Of a stretch of 64,000 nt of DNA, positions 32,059-44,763 are shown piece after piece. A program made the position numbers and the translations under genes. Within the stretch, counting starts at the first letter, position 1. Each line of letters starts with the position of its first letter. The stretch comes from Anastatus disparis (taxonomy: Eukaryota > Arthropoda > Insecta > Hymenoptera > Eupelmidae): NCBI GenBank assembly GCA_017163975.1, contig JAFFSR010000310.1, positions 1-64,000 on the forward strand. Direction: 5' to 3'. The notes beneath the pieces are model-generated. The model was not told the DNA's origin, made no database searches, and worked only from the letters and a program-made list of their open reading frames with translations.

Positions 32059-33988
32059 CAGTGGGGTCCAATAAAAAAGAGCCACCCTTGAAAAAAAAAG
32101 TACTACCCATATGGAAAAAATTTTTGGATATAATTGTAAATAACTGTTAATAACTGTAAAAAATGTAAATAAATGTAAATAACTGTAAATAACTGTAGAA
32201 AAGTGTTAAAAAATGTGGGAATTGAGACATAAATAACAGTTATTTACAATAATTTAGAATTATTTACTGTTATTTACATTTATTTACAGTCATAACTATT
32301 ATTTACACTTATTAACTGTTATTTACACTTATTTGCAGTTATTTATATTTATTTAGAGTTATTTACATTTATTCACTTTTTTCACAATTATTTACAGTTA
32401 TTTACGATTATTTATAGTTTTTTACAATTATTTGCAGTTATTTACATTTTCGAAAATTATCACGAATTTATTCAATAATTTTATATATAGGCGAAAATTT
32501 TTAAAAATGTCAATAACTGTAAATAATTGTAAAAAACTATGGAAAATTGTAAATAGTTGTAAATAATTATAAATAACTGTAAATAACTGTAAAAAACTGT
32601 AAATAACTGTAAATAACTATAAATAATTGTAGATAATTATTAATAACATTAAATTATTCACTAATTCAAAAGTTTTTGAAAATGTAAATAACTGTAAATA
32701 ATTATGAATAACTGTAAATAATTATGAATAATTGTAAATAATTATAAAAAACTGTAAATAATAGTAAATAATTGTAAATAACTGTAAATAACAGTTAATA
32801 ACAGTTAATAACTGTAAATAACTGTAAATAATAGTAATTAATAATAAATAATAGTAAATAACTGTAAATATCTATTATTTATGTCTCAATTCCTACATTT
32901 TTTAACAGTTATTTACAATTATTTACTATTATTTACAGTTTTTTACATAAATTATTTCCATATGGGTAATTAAAAAAATTTGCATCTCAACAAATAAGGG
33001 TCATACAGAACTCTTCAACCACTTATTTAAAACGTATTTGTAAGAACTTTTTTAATGGTGTATTGGCAATTTAATTTTGAGTACTTGTCTAGGAAATATT
33101 ACGACTTAAAAATTGAAAAAAAAATTTTTTTATTCGCCTGTGTTTAAATTTGAATCATTTTTCGGAAAATGATGGTAGAAAAATTTTACACGGCTAGTTT
33201 TAAAGGTTCTGCTTTACTTGAAATTGATATTTTAGTTTTTTTCTAGGTTCAAAATTGACGGAGATTTAGCGATTTTTGTTCAAAAAAAGGATCTTTTTTA
33301 TTTTTCCGATATCTACTTAATGAGAGGAGATATAGAAAAATGCCAAATAGAAAAAAAGAGTATTTTTGTATGTAGAATAACCTTGAATTTTCTCAAAATT
33401 TTTTGTGCATTTTAATTTTTTTGATATTGTTGCGTTACTGTTATAAGAGTATGGTATACATGTATATAAGGATACCGCAACAATATAAAAAAAATTAAAA
33501 TGCGCAAATAATTTTGAGAAAATTTAAGGTTATTCTACATACAAAAATACATTTTTTTTATTTGGCATTTTTTTATATCTTCTCTCATTAAGCAGATATC
33601 GGAAAAATAAAAAAGATCGTTTTTTTGAACAAAAATCGCTAAATCTCGGTCAATTTTGAACCTAGAAAAAAAACTAAAATATAAATTTTAAGTTAAGCAA
33701 AATACTTTTAAAACTAGCTGTGTAAAATTTTTCTACCATCATTTTCCAAAAAATGATTCAAATTTAAACACAGGCGAATAAAAAAATTTTTTTTTTCCAT
33801 TTTTAAGTCCTAACATTTCCCAGACAAGTACTCAAAATTAAATTGCTAATACATCATTAAAAAGTCCTTACAAATACGTTTAAAATGAGTGGTTGTAGAT
33901 TTCTGTATGACCATTAATTGTTGAGATACAAATTTTTTTAATTAGTACTTTTTTTCTCAAGGGTGGCTCTTTTTTATTGGACTCACTG
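32059..33988. mobile_element. Tc1-like 1.9 kb foldback without transposase, with a nested element
   Basis: Ends CAGTGGGGTCCAATAAAAAA and inverse CAGTGAGTCCAATAAAAAA, flanked by TA (32057-32058, 33989-33990), typical of Tc1/mariner. Arms 32967-33445 and 33465-33945 pair nearly along their full length, with a loop near 33455. The left arm is interrupted by 32106-32966. The original element was about 1.07 kb and almost a perfect hairpin. Confidence 0.88.
32106..32966. mobile_element. Foldback of TTATTTACAG-type repeats nested in the Tc1-like element
   Basis: Ends CCCATATGGAAA and inverse, with TA duplicated. The empty site is visible in the other arm of the host hairpin, where GTACTAATTAAA is uninterrupted. 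The interior is almost all degenerate AACTGTAAATAACTGTAAAT units in one direction and the inverse in the other. The same family as 35393-36156. Confidence 0.85.
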
Positions 33989-34008
33989 TACTTAGATGCT
34001 TTTTGACG

Positions 34009-34262
34009 TGTGTACAACAATTAAATAGTAACATATAATATAATTTGCTAATGTAAATACTAATCAATGAATAAAAAGCTTACTCCCAAAGAATTTTTCT
34101 CTTAATTCAATTATTTTTAGCTAATCTATGCAACACCATAAGCTCAAACCATTAAGAGGATAGGTAAAAATTTATTAATTTTAGATAGGAATTTACATAT
34201 TCCTGTTTTTGTTTCAACATTCTTCAACAATGCTTTTTATATTAATTATAATATTATTTAAT
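34009..34262 (-). repeat. Inverted partner of the repeat at 20270-20512
   Basis: The reverse complement matches 20270-20512; see that entry. Confidence 0.65.
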
Positions 34263-35392
34263 AATTTGATGCCATTATATACATTATTTATATATTACAG
34301 CTTTCTTGTTATTGTTTATTCCTTATTCTAATTTTGGCCACTCAACTATTTCTCCAAGTTTGATAATTTTTCCTATAATATGAAAATTAATTTTAGATAA
34401 TGTTTAAAATTTTAGTAAGTTACGGAAATTTTACTAGTGTAAGTTTATCTTACACTGACTGACTAAAAAAGAATTACCTTTAACATACATAAACTACAAG
34501 TTAAAGTTTTCAAAATGAAATTTAAAAAATTCTAACTTTAATAAAAATTTTAGTAAAGGAAATTAATTTTAAAACAATACTCAATACCTGTACATTGAAA
34601 TTACAGCAATCTCTATAATGTCTTAAGGTAAAGAGCCATAAATGTGATCTGCATCTTGTCTTTTACATAATAGTACTCCTAGAATTTAAGGCAATAGAAG
34701 AAAAACAACAGCGTCTTCGCTTTCTAGATACAAAAATGATTTTTCAATATTCACATGAATATTAAATTAGATGTTTAGCAAAGAATCATAAAATATTTCA
34801 AAAACTAAATCTCAACAAAATAAACTTGCTTCAGTTCACCAATAAAAGTTTATTATTCATTATCATAGTAAATGTATATGAATTGTTTAGTTAAAATTTA
34901 GTGATTGATATTTAAGAAACAAGTTATTTTAGACATTGTGAAAAAAATATTAATAAATGTCAAATCTTGTCATTTAGGATTATAAAGAAAAAAAAGCTTT
35001 TATTTTTGTTGATATTGTTAAGTATTTTTTATGTATTTTTTACAAGTCATGGTGACACAAATGTAAATTAGGTTAAGAAATAATAAAGAGATTATAATAT
35101 AATAATTTACCTGCTTCAATTAATTTACAACATAAGCTAATTAGCTTCTTCTTTTCTCAGAGAAATAAAAAATAAATTGTGTCTCTGCGTTTTGAGTATT
35201 TATCAGATTTTCACATGATGGAACTAGAATTATAGTGAATAAATATTTTAATTTTTGAAATTCTAATTTTATAAACTCAGAAGCTCTTCTATTTAAAATT
35301 ATTGTTTATTATTACCTTACTCATCCAAGTGTTGCTCTTAATTCATAATAGTTTTTTCTATAATTAATATAATTATATTTTATTTTAATATT
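34263..35392. other. AT-rich sequence, nothing recognised
   Basis: No coding or repeat structure identified. Confidence 0.5.
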
Positions 35393-36156
35393 CCCATATG
35401 AAAATCATTTTTGTGAGAAATTGTGAATAACTGTTAATAATTGTAACAAACTACCGCAATTGAGACATTAATAAGAATTAATAACAGTAAAAAACAGTTA
35501 ATAACAATTAATAATAGTTAATAATAGTTATGAACGCTAAATAACAATTATTAACTGAAAGTCATGATTATTAATAATTATTTACAGTTATTCACATTTA
35601 TTTACATTTATACACATTTGTACACATTTATTAACAGTTACTCACATTTTCCAAAATTTTACAATTGGTAAATAATTTATTATTATTTATACTTATTTAT
35701 AATTATTTATATTTATTTGCAATTAGTTACAGTGAATTATAGTTATTAGCACTTTCTTACAGATATTTACAGTTTTTTACATTTATAAACAGTTATTGAC
35801 AGTTTTTCACATTTACAAAATTTTCCGCTTATATATAAAAAAACGATTATACGTGTGAAAATTTTTGAAAGTGTGAAAAAGTGTTAATAACTGTTAATAA
35901 ATGTGAATAAATGTGAATTAATGTGAAAAATTATAAATATTTGTAAATAACTATAAATAACAGTAAATTATTATTATTTACAGTTAATCATTATTATTAT
36001 CTATTCTTACAATTATTAACTGTTATCAACTGTTATATACTGTTATTAATGTCTCAATTGCGGTAGTTTATTATAGTTATTAACAGTTATTCACATTTTT
36101 TCACATTTTTTTGCACAGTTATTAATAGTTATTTACAGAAATTATTTCCATATGGG
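35393..36156. mobile_element. Second foldback of TTATTNACAG-type repeats
   Basis: Ends CCCATATGAAAATCATTT and inverse CCCATATGGAAATAATTT. It shares with 32106-32966 the inner arm word AATTGAGACATNAATAA and the TTATT-x-ACAGTTATT filler. Flanks are TT and TT rather than TA. Confidence 0.8.
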
Positions 36157-36275
36157 TTTCTAAAATAAACTTAACTTAAATTTAACTTTTTTTTTATACT
36201 TAACATACCAATTAACTTTAGATGATTCTTGCTTCTTTCGAATCTTATTATTTGTTTACATTTAAATCCAATGCG

Positions 36276-36641
36276 GTGAGAGCGCGGTGGCGTAATGGAT
36301 AGAGCTCTTGCCTTCAACGCGGAGGGCATGGGTTCGAATCCTGGCCAGGTACCTCTAACTTTTTTTTTCGAAAGAAAATAAGTGTATGTGCCATTTATAT
36401 CGCGACTCTTTAAAAAATCCGACCTCATTGGGTATCGGTTGATTGTTGGTTACAAAAGTGGCTGACCATCCATCGGTAGTCAAAGTTTTCGGTATGGTGG
36501 GTCTGACAGTCCTAGCCTGATGTAATGTGTTAAACAGATGCCGGGCGGGGGACTTCCTCAACTTCATCATATATAAAAGGTTAATCATATAGAGGACAAT
36601 ATCCTTTATATATTAATCTTTTTTTTTTTTTTAAAAAAAGA
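36276..36641 (+). mobile_element. tRNA-derived SINE with a perfect 12 bp target duplication
   Basis: 366 bp. The head resembles a tRNA, with pol III A box TGGCGTAATGG (36288-36298) and B box GGTTCGAATCC (36331-36341). The acceptor stem does not pair, so it is not a tRNA gene. It ends in a T run and A-rich tail. AAATCCAATGCG is duplicated exactly at 36264-36275 and 36642-36653, and the TTTAAA-type target fits LINE endonuclease. Confidence 0.9.
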
Positions 36642-36839
36642 AAATCCAATGCGAGTTTACAGTTTACCTCGCAATTTATCACTAGTTTTGATCTAATTAT
36701 TTCAAATTTAAAAATTGCGCTATTCAAACTTAGCTACATCATCGACTTCTTGCTCTGGTACACTCTGAACATAGCATAGTGGTACAAAAGAATAATCGAA
36801 CCCTAACGCTAGCATAACATAAATATTGAAAATTGTGAC

Positions 36840-37483
36840 TGTTACGAAAATATTATATTAGCACCAAAAAATGTAGATCTAACAGAAATAAATGAAAAAA
36901 TTTTATTAATTATAAATAAACCAATAATAGAGTACTTGAGCATTGACTCCGCAAAAGAAGCAAATGACGAAAGTTTAGACGCAATTTTGCCAACACAATT
37001 AAATTCCTTAACGCCCAACGGTTTACCTTCACATAGATTACAATTAGAAAAAGGAGCTATAGTAATGCTTCTAAGAAATGTTAATTTGAATAAAGGACTT
37101 TGTAACGGAACCCGATTAGTAATAATGACATTAAAACAATTTACTATTATTGCACGGATATTAACAGGGAGTAAAAAAGGGAGCACTATATTTTTACCTC
37201 GTATGACCTTATCAGCAAATGATGAACTGCCATTTCAGATGACCAGAAAATAATTTCCGTAAAATTTGCTCATGTAATGAGTATTAACAAATCACAAGGA
37301 CAATCATTTAATAAAGTAGGAGTGTATTTACCAACACCAATTTTTAGTCATAAGTCGTTATACGTGGCATTTTCAAGAACAACCAATAAAAAGGAATTGA
37401 AAATATTAGTATCAGAAAAATCAAGAGAAGTTAAATATGAAACAATCCATATTAAAAACATTGTTTACAAAGTAATATTATGA
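36840..37483 (+). pseudogene. Helitron helicase C-terminal fragment (PIF1-like)
   Basis: The first part (to 37253) reads ILAPKN..., ILPTQLNSLTPNGLPSHRLQLEKGA and LCNGTRL, which are Helitron/PIF1 helicase segments just before motif V. After a stop and a 1-base frameshift near 37253 it resumes with MSINKSQGQSF, the hallmark motif near the C-terminus, and YVAFSRTTNKKELKIL. The upstream helicase, Rep and N-terminus are absent. The same segments, diverged, occur in the Helitron at 50760-57300 on the other strand, which lacks the INKSQGQSF part. Confidence 0.85.
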
Positions 37484-37589
37484 AGTGACAAAACAAAAAT
37501 TGTATGTCATAAATACGAAAATAAAATCGAACATGTTTGAAACTCTAATATAACATTAAATATAAAAAATTAAAAACTATGAAGTAGAG

Positions 37590-38205
37590 TTTAGCGCGGT
37601 GTAATTGAAAATCACGGTTGCTTTTGTTAGTTCTGTGCTATTGAAAGAACATGATTGCATTTCTAAATGCTGCGTGGTTAAAAAAAACATAGCTGCTATT
37701 GTAAATGTTGTGATGGGGAAAAACGCTGAAACTACTGTCAGTGCTGTGTAATTAAAAATTCGCAGAAGCTATTTTAAACGCTGTGTGGTTAAAAAAACGT
37801 AGCTGCTATTGTAGGTGCGGTGTAGTTAAAAAACATAACAACTATTGTAAGCGCTGTGTAATAACAAATTCGCGGCTGCTATTTTGAGCACTGTATAGTT
37901 AAAAAAACGCGGCTACTATTGTAAGTGCAGTGTAATTAAGAATTCATGGTTGCTATTTTAAGCCCTGTGTAGTTAAGAATTTGCAGCTGCTATTTTGAGG
38001 GCTGTGTGGTTAAAAATCGTGGCTGCTATTGTAAGCGTTGTGTAATTAAATTTTCACGATTGCTATTTTGAACACTGTGTAGTTAAAGAAACTCGACCGT
38101 CCATGTGAGCACGGTGTTATTGATGAAACGCGGCTTTTATTGTAAACGTTGTATAATAGAAATAACACAACTACTATTGTAAGCGCTGGGTAATCAAAGA
38201 AACGT
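37590..38205 (+). repeat. Minisatellite, about 38 bp unit, about 16 copies
   Basis: Degenerate units around GCTGTGTAGTTAAAAAAACG followed by CGGCTGCTATTGTAA. It begins about 100 bp after the Helitron helicase fragment. Alternate units differ in the AAA/AATT block. Confidence 0.8.
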
Positions 38206-38640
38206 GGATATTAATATTATTGCTAAGCAAAAAAGAACTGGAATTATTATTAAAAGTAATGTCGGAGTAGGATCTGTTATAATAAAGAAGACAATCAGAA
38301 TAAACCAAATAATACAAAAAGAATTAATTAAAATATTCACTAAAAAATCGAGCCTTGATGCGCCTTGGATGAAAGCTTTAGTTAATGATTTCTCGGAATG
38401 GTTCTAATTAATCAGGAATACGAGTTCAGAAGTGAAAAAATTTATCTACAAATTTTTTTTTAAACAAGATGAACTATACAAATAGCTATTTATTTAGATT
38501 GTTTTCTCTCACAATGCTTTACTGATGGGTCCTATAGACAGATCTGGGACGAGACGTGAAATTTAAATTTCATTTAACAATAAACATATTATGATCATAA
38601 TCGACATCATCATGATTATCATCAGCAACAATGTATAGAC
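38206..38640. other. AT-rich sequence, nothing recognised
   Basis: A 67-codon open frame (38204-38407) has no recognisable features and simple Ile/Lys-rich composition. Confidence 0.5.
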
Positions 38641-39240
38641 GTACCTGTATGTGAACGAAAGCAGAGAAACAGAGTCAAAGGGCGGCATCAGAGTCATGGA
38701 ACGATCTTATGAGAAGATAGGGTGACGGACACTCAGATGAAAAGACAGAAACAAAAAAATGAGACACAAACAGAGGAACTAAGGCAAACAAACGGAGACA
38801 GACATATAAAAAGAAGGAGACGGAAAAACGAAAACGAAGGAAAGGAGATGAGAAGACGCAGACGGAGGGATGAAAAAAAAAACAAAAAGACAAAGACGGA
38901 AACAGAGATATAATGGCAGAGAAACAGAGACAAGCAGACGAGTCCAGAGATAAAAAAACAAAGACAAAATAACAGAAACAATAAGACAAAGACGGAAAAA
39001 CAGAGACGAAATAATAAATACAGAAAAAAGTAGCCAAAAAGACGGAGAAGTAAAGATAAAGAGTTAGAAACAGAGACGAAAAGACGTAGACTGGGAGACA
39101 AAGACGGAAACAAAGAGAGAGGGACAGAGAAATAAATTCAATAAGACAAGGATGAAAAGATGACAACATGGAAACGAAGACAGAAATACAAAAACCAAGA
39201 GACAATAACGAAAAAACGGAAAGACGAAGACAGGCAGGGA
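38641..39240 (+). repeat. Purine-rich degenerate repeat of GACAGAAA type
   Basis: Almost free of T: AGACAGAAACAGAGACGAAA-like words. The open frames on the - strand with Ser/Leu/Phe/Val look like membrane proteins but come from the CT-rich complement of this repeat. Confidence 0.8.
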
Positions 39241-39779
39241 CAATATGTGAGTATGTGCGTCTGCTTGTGTGTATGTGCGTAAGTGTTTCTATATGTTTAT
39301 GTGTGTATACGTATGTTTGTGTCTGTATGTGTGTATATGTAGGTGTATGTGTCTGCGTCATGTGTATTCGTGCATGCGCATGCGTATATGTAAATGCGTG
39401 TATGCGTACGCGTGTATGTGTATGTATTTCTATAAATGATCATGTGTGCATGCGTATATGTGAATGCGTGTATGCCTACGCGTGTATGTTTATGTGTTTT
39501 TGTGAAAGTTCATGTGTGCATGTTTATGTGTTTTTGTGAATGTTCATGTGTGCATGCCTATGTGTGTATGTGTATGCGTGTATGTGTATATGTGTATAAG
39601 TGTATGTGTAGGTGTGTATTAGTGTGTATAGGTGTATGTATGTCTGCACGCGTGCATGTGTGTTAGTGTGAGTGTATGTTTATGTGTGTATGTGTATGCG
39701 TGTATGTGCATGAGTGTGTGTATATGCGTTTATGTGTATGTGCATGCGTTTATGTGTATGTGTATGCTTATATGTATAT
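39241..39779 (+). repeat. TGTATG-type satellite, left block
   Basis: Degenerate TGTGTATGTGTATGCGTG units. Continues after the insertion at 39780-40724. Confidence 0.85.
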
Positions 39780-40724
39780 AGGCTTATCTCTGGAACTTTT
39801 CATTTTTACCAAACTACAAGACTGTACATATTAAATAACGATATCATAACAACTTTATGAGTTAAGCTATAAAATCACATTTTACTTTAAATATTATATG
39901 TGAAAAAAAATCGATATTTGACAATGAAAGCTCACCAGAAGCCAAAAATACCATAAAAATTGCAGTTTTGGCTGCGCGACTTTCTTAAAAATTTTTAATA
40001 ATTTTGTTGTAATTTTTTGAACATTGCTTATTATAATTTAAAAATTAATTATCTAATGCATTATATGAGATATAAATAAAAAATTATGGTTACTAGCGTG
40101 TGCCTGTTCTAATGACAGAAGTATGAGATATGAAACTAGCAATACCATGTTTTTAAGAAAAAAAATTTTTTTCACATTTTTAAGCCTAGATTTTTGAACA
40201 GTCAATATAATTCAAAAATCCTTTTTGAATATGATTATATACATAAGAAAGCATCAAATAAAATTTTAGCCATAGGCGTGTTACTTTTATAAATATGTTT
40301 TTTTTTATTAAAAACTTTAAAACATGCTGCGTAACTTATTTAAAATTACAACATTTTTCGCTCGCATATTTTGTGATTGTTTAAAAGTACTAAAATGAAC
40401 ATTGTAAACACTAGTTTAATATATAAGAAAATATATAATCATGGTGTTCAATCGATATATTAATGTAGATACTCTTAAAAATCATTTTGAGTTTCAAAAA
40501 CAGTACGAGAAAAATGAAAAAGTCCCAGAGACAAACCTATACAAATATACCGTTTTTTTTTTTGCTTTAAATATTTGAACGTTTGTTAAAAATGAATTAT
40601 GCGATTTTCATTATATTCACTAATGAGTTTAGAATCACTGGAAATTGTTTCAAAAAGGTGCCTTGAAATTATTTTTTTTTTTTTTTTCGATAAGTGAAAA
40701 ATGAAAAGTTTTAGAGACAAGCCC
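39780..40724. mobile_element. TIR element inserted in the TGTATG satellite
   Basis: About 945 bp of AT-rich unique sequence with inverted ends (GGCTTATCTCTGGAACTTTT and inverse GGCTTGTCTCTAAAACTTTT), flanked by satellite on both sides. A further copy of the right end lies inside at about 40510-40545. TA-containing flanks; no coding capacity. Confidence 0.7.
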
Positions 40725-43557
40725 ATATGCGTGTATCTGCACGTGTACATGGTATGTGTATGTGTGTATAGGTATGTGTGTATGTGTATGTGTGTATGTG
40801 TGTGTATGTGAGTATGTGTATGTGTGTATGTGTGTATGTGTATGTGCGTATGTGTATGCGTAGATGTGTATGCGTGTATGTGTATGCGCGTATGCGTATG
40901 CGCGTATGTCTATGCGTGTATGTGTATGCGCGTATGTCTATACGTGTATGTGCATGCTTGTACAAGTATGCACGTATGTGCAAAGGCGTATGTTTATGCA
41001 TGTATGTATATGCATGTTAGTGTCTACTTATACATGTATGCGTGTATGTTTGTGCGTGTATGTGTATGCATGCATGTATATGCGTCCATGTGTATGTGTG
41101 TATGTGTATGCGTGTATTTAAATGTGTGTATGTGTATGCATGCATGAGTATGCATGTATGTGTATGCGCGTATACGTATGCGTGTATGTGAACGCGTGTA
41201 TGTGTATGCGTGTGTGCATATGCGTGTATGTGTATGCGTGTATGTGTAAGTGTTTGTGTGTGTGTCATTATGTGTATGTGTGAATAGGTATGTGTGCATG
41301 TTTATGTGTTCATGAGTATGTGTGCGTATGTATGTGTATGTGTGTATATGTGTGAGTGTATGTGTATGCGTGTTACTATATGCAAGTATGTCCGTGCGTG
41401 TATATGTATGCGTGTAGTTGTGTGTACGTGTGAATGTGTGTCTGCGTGTGTGTGCGTGCATAAGTGTATGTATATGTTTATGTGTGTATGTGTATGTTTG
41501 TGTCCGCATGTGTGTACGTGTGAATGTGTGTCTGCGTGTGTGTATGTGCGTAAGTGTATGTATATGTTTATGTGTATATGTGTATGTTTGTGTCCACATG
41601 TGTGTACATGTGTGTGTATATGTGTTTATGTGTCTGCGTGCATGTGTATTTGTGCATGGGCATGCGTATATGTGTATGTCTGTATGCGTATGCGTGTATG
41701 TGCGTATGTGTGTATGTGTATATGTGTGTAAGTGTATGTGTATGATTATGTCTGTATGTGTATGCTTGTATGTGTATTTGTGTATGCGCATAAGTGTATG
41801 TGTATTTGTTTATGTGTATATGTATGCTTACATGTCTATGCGCCTATCTGTATGTGTATGTGTACATGAGCATGTGTATGTGTGTATGTGTTTGTTAGTA
41901 TGTTTATGTGAATGTGTATGTGCGTTTCTGTGTATGCGTGTTTTTGTATGTGTATGTGTGTATGTATGCGTATTTGTGTATTCAAATGTGACTATGTGTG
42001 TGTGTAGGAGCATCAGGGTATGTGTATGTGTGTGTTTATGTGCTTATGTGTATGGGTATATGTGCGTATGCGTACATGTGTATCTGCATGTGCGTCTCTG
42101 CATGTGTATGTGTATGTTTGTATGTGTATGTGCGTTTGTGAAAGTGTGTATGTCTGTGTATGTATGTATGTATGTGTATGTGTGTATGTGGATGCGGGTA
42201 CTTGTATGTTTATGTGCGTATGTGTGTATGTGTATATGTGTGTGCGTGTATGTGTATGTGTGTATTCACGTGAATATGTGTATGTGTCTGCGTGTGTGTA
42301 TGTGTGTAAGTGTATGTGTATGTTTTTGTGTGTATGTTCATGTGTGTATGTGTATTTGTGTATGCGCATTAGTGTATGTATATTTGTTTATGTGTATGTG
42401 TATGCTTACATGCCTATACGTCTATCTGTATGTGCATGTCTACATGCGTATGTGTATGTGTATATGTGTTTGTTAGTATGTTTATGTGAATGTGTGTGTG
42501 CGTTTATGGGTACGCGTGTTTTTGTATGCGTATGTGTGTATGTATATGTATCTGTGTATTTGAATGTGACAATGTGTATGTGTGTATGTACATCACGGTA
42601 TGTGTATGTGTGTATGTTCATGTGCTTATTTGTATGTGTGTATGTGCGTATGCATGTGAGTCTCTGCATGTGTATGTGTATGTGTGTATTTTTATGTTGG
42701 TATGTTTATTCGTGTATGCGTATGCGGGTAAGCGTATATGTTTCTGTGTATGTGTATGTTTGTATGTGTATGTGCTTTTGTGAATGAGTGTATACATTTG
42801 TGTATGTATGTATGTATGCGGACCTGTGTATGTATATTTGTGTATGTATTTGTGTGTATGTGTATATATATATATGTGTGCATGTGTATGTATGTATGTG
42901 GATACGGGTACTTGTATGTTCTTGTGTGTATGCGTATGTGTGTATGTGTGTATGTGTGGTTGTGTATATCTGCATGTGTTTGTGTGTCGGCGTAAGTGTG
43001 TATGAGTATGTGTAGTTCTGTATGTCTGTATATTTATGTGTGTATGCGTATGTGTGTATGTGTATGCGTGTGTTTATGTCTGTATGTGTATATGTATCTG
43101 GGTATAAGTATGGGTGTATGTGTATGGGTATGTGTGCATTTGTATGTATTTATTTGTGTATGTGTGTGTTTGTGTACAAATAAGTGTGTGCGTGTATGTG
43201 TATGCCTGTATGTGTATACTAGTATGTATATACGTGTATGAGTATGCGTGTATGTGTATATGTATATGTGCACGCGTGTATATGTATGCACGTATGTTCA
43301 TGCGTGTATGTATATGCTTGTATAAGTATAAATGTATGTGTATAGATGTATGTGTATGCTTGTATGTATATGCGTGAATCATTTTGCGTGTAAGTGTATG
43401 TATGTATGTGTATGCGTCTACGTGTATGCGTTTATGTGTATGCGTGTATGTGTATGTGCGTATGTGTATGCAAGTGTGTGAACTCGTGTATTTTTATGCA
43501 TGTGTGTGTATTCGTGTATGTGTATGTGTTTGTGTGTATGTGTTTATGTGCATGTGT

Positions 43558-43644
<87 letters not shown>

Positions 43645-44138
43645 TGTCAGTAAACGTGTGTGTATCTGTGTGCATGTATGTGTCTGCGTGTATGTATATG
43701 CGTGTATGAGTATGCGTGTATGTGTATGTGTGTATGTGAACACGTGTATGTGTATGCGCATGTGTTTATGCATGTATGTGTATATGTGTAGGTGTTTATG
43801 TGTATATGTATGCTTGTATATGCATGCGGGTGTGTGTATGTAAGTATGTGTTCGTTGGTAAGTGTATGTGTATGCGTGTATGCGTATGCGTGCATGGGTA
43901 TGTGTGTTTGTGAATGTGTGTATGTATGTATGTGAATGTGTGTACGCGTATGTGTATATATGTTTGTCGATGTGTGTATGTGCATGTGTGTATGTGTATG
44001 TGTGTATTTGTATGTGTGTATATGTATGTGTGTATGTATATGTGTATGTGTGTATGCGTATGTGTGTATATATGTTTGTTGATGTGTGTATTTTCATGTG
44101 TGTATGTGTATGTGTGTATTTGTATGTGTGTATATGTA

Positions 44139-44169
<31 letters not shown>

Positions 44170-44590
44170 GTATGTGTGTATGTGTGTATGGGTATGTGTG
44201 ATATCGTGCATGTGTATGTTTTTATGTGTACATGTGTATGTGTATGTGTGTAGGTGGCTGCGCGTTTCTATATGACTGTATGTGTATATTTGCATGTGTG
44301 TATTTGTATGTTTTTGTTAATGTATGTATGCGTATGTCTGTATGCTTATGTGTGTATGTATATGTGTGTATGTGTATGTCTGTATGTGTTTGTGTATTAA
44401 ATGTGTATGAGTATATGTATGTGTGTATGTCTATGTGTCTATGTGTGTATTTGTGTGTGTGTGTGCATGTGTATGTGTGTATGTTTATGTGTCTATGTGT
44501 GTATTTGTATGTGTGTGTGCATGTGTATGTGTGTATGTTTATGTGTGTATGTGTATGTGTGTATGTTTATGTGTGTATGTGCATCTGTAT
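40725..44590 (+). repeat. TGTATG-type satellite, main block (3.9 kb)
   Basis: Long array of degenerate TGTGTATGTGTATGCG units, about 6-12 bp periods. Long overlapping open frames on both strands (Cys/Val/Tyr/Met-rich on +, Thr/His/Tyr/Ile-rich on -) are a by-product of a repeat lacking stop words. Confidence 0.92.
43561..43640 (+). repeat. Pure (TG)n tract within the satellite
   Basis: About 80 bp of uninterrupted TG dinucleotide, a likely seed or homogenised core. Confidence 0.95.
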
Positions 44591-44763
44591 TCATACATTT
44601 GACGTTCATGCAAAAGATGTTCACGGGGAAAAAAGTCCTCCACTTTGTTTCAACCTCTAGACTGATAGAATTACGTCATATGGTGCACACTCCTGACTCG
44701 TATATATTCACCCTTGCTTGGGTCCTACCTAGTAGGTTTAAATATACTTTTTTATAGGGAGCT

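Noticed and set aside
36281..36360. A possible tRNA gene with perfect B box followed by a T run
   Set aside because: Acceptor arms do not pair and the anticodon stem is imperfect; the 12 bp duplication shows a SINE of 366 bp.
38675..39361. A 228-codon hydrophobic frame resembling a multi-pass membrane protein on the - strand
   Set aside because: Produced by the CT-rich complement of the GACAGAAA repeat; composition follows the repeat.
41418..42476. A 352-codon open frame rich in Cys, Val and Tyr on the + strand
   Set aside because: It is a translation of the TGTATG satellite; overlapping frames on both strands show the same artefact.
43432..44295. A 287-codon Thr/His/Tyr-rich frame on the - strand
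   Set aside because: Complement of the same satellite; no start context or domain.
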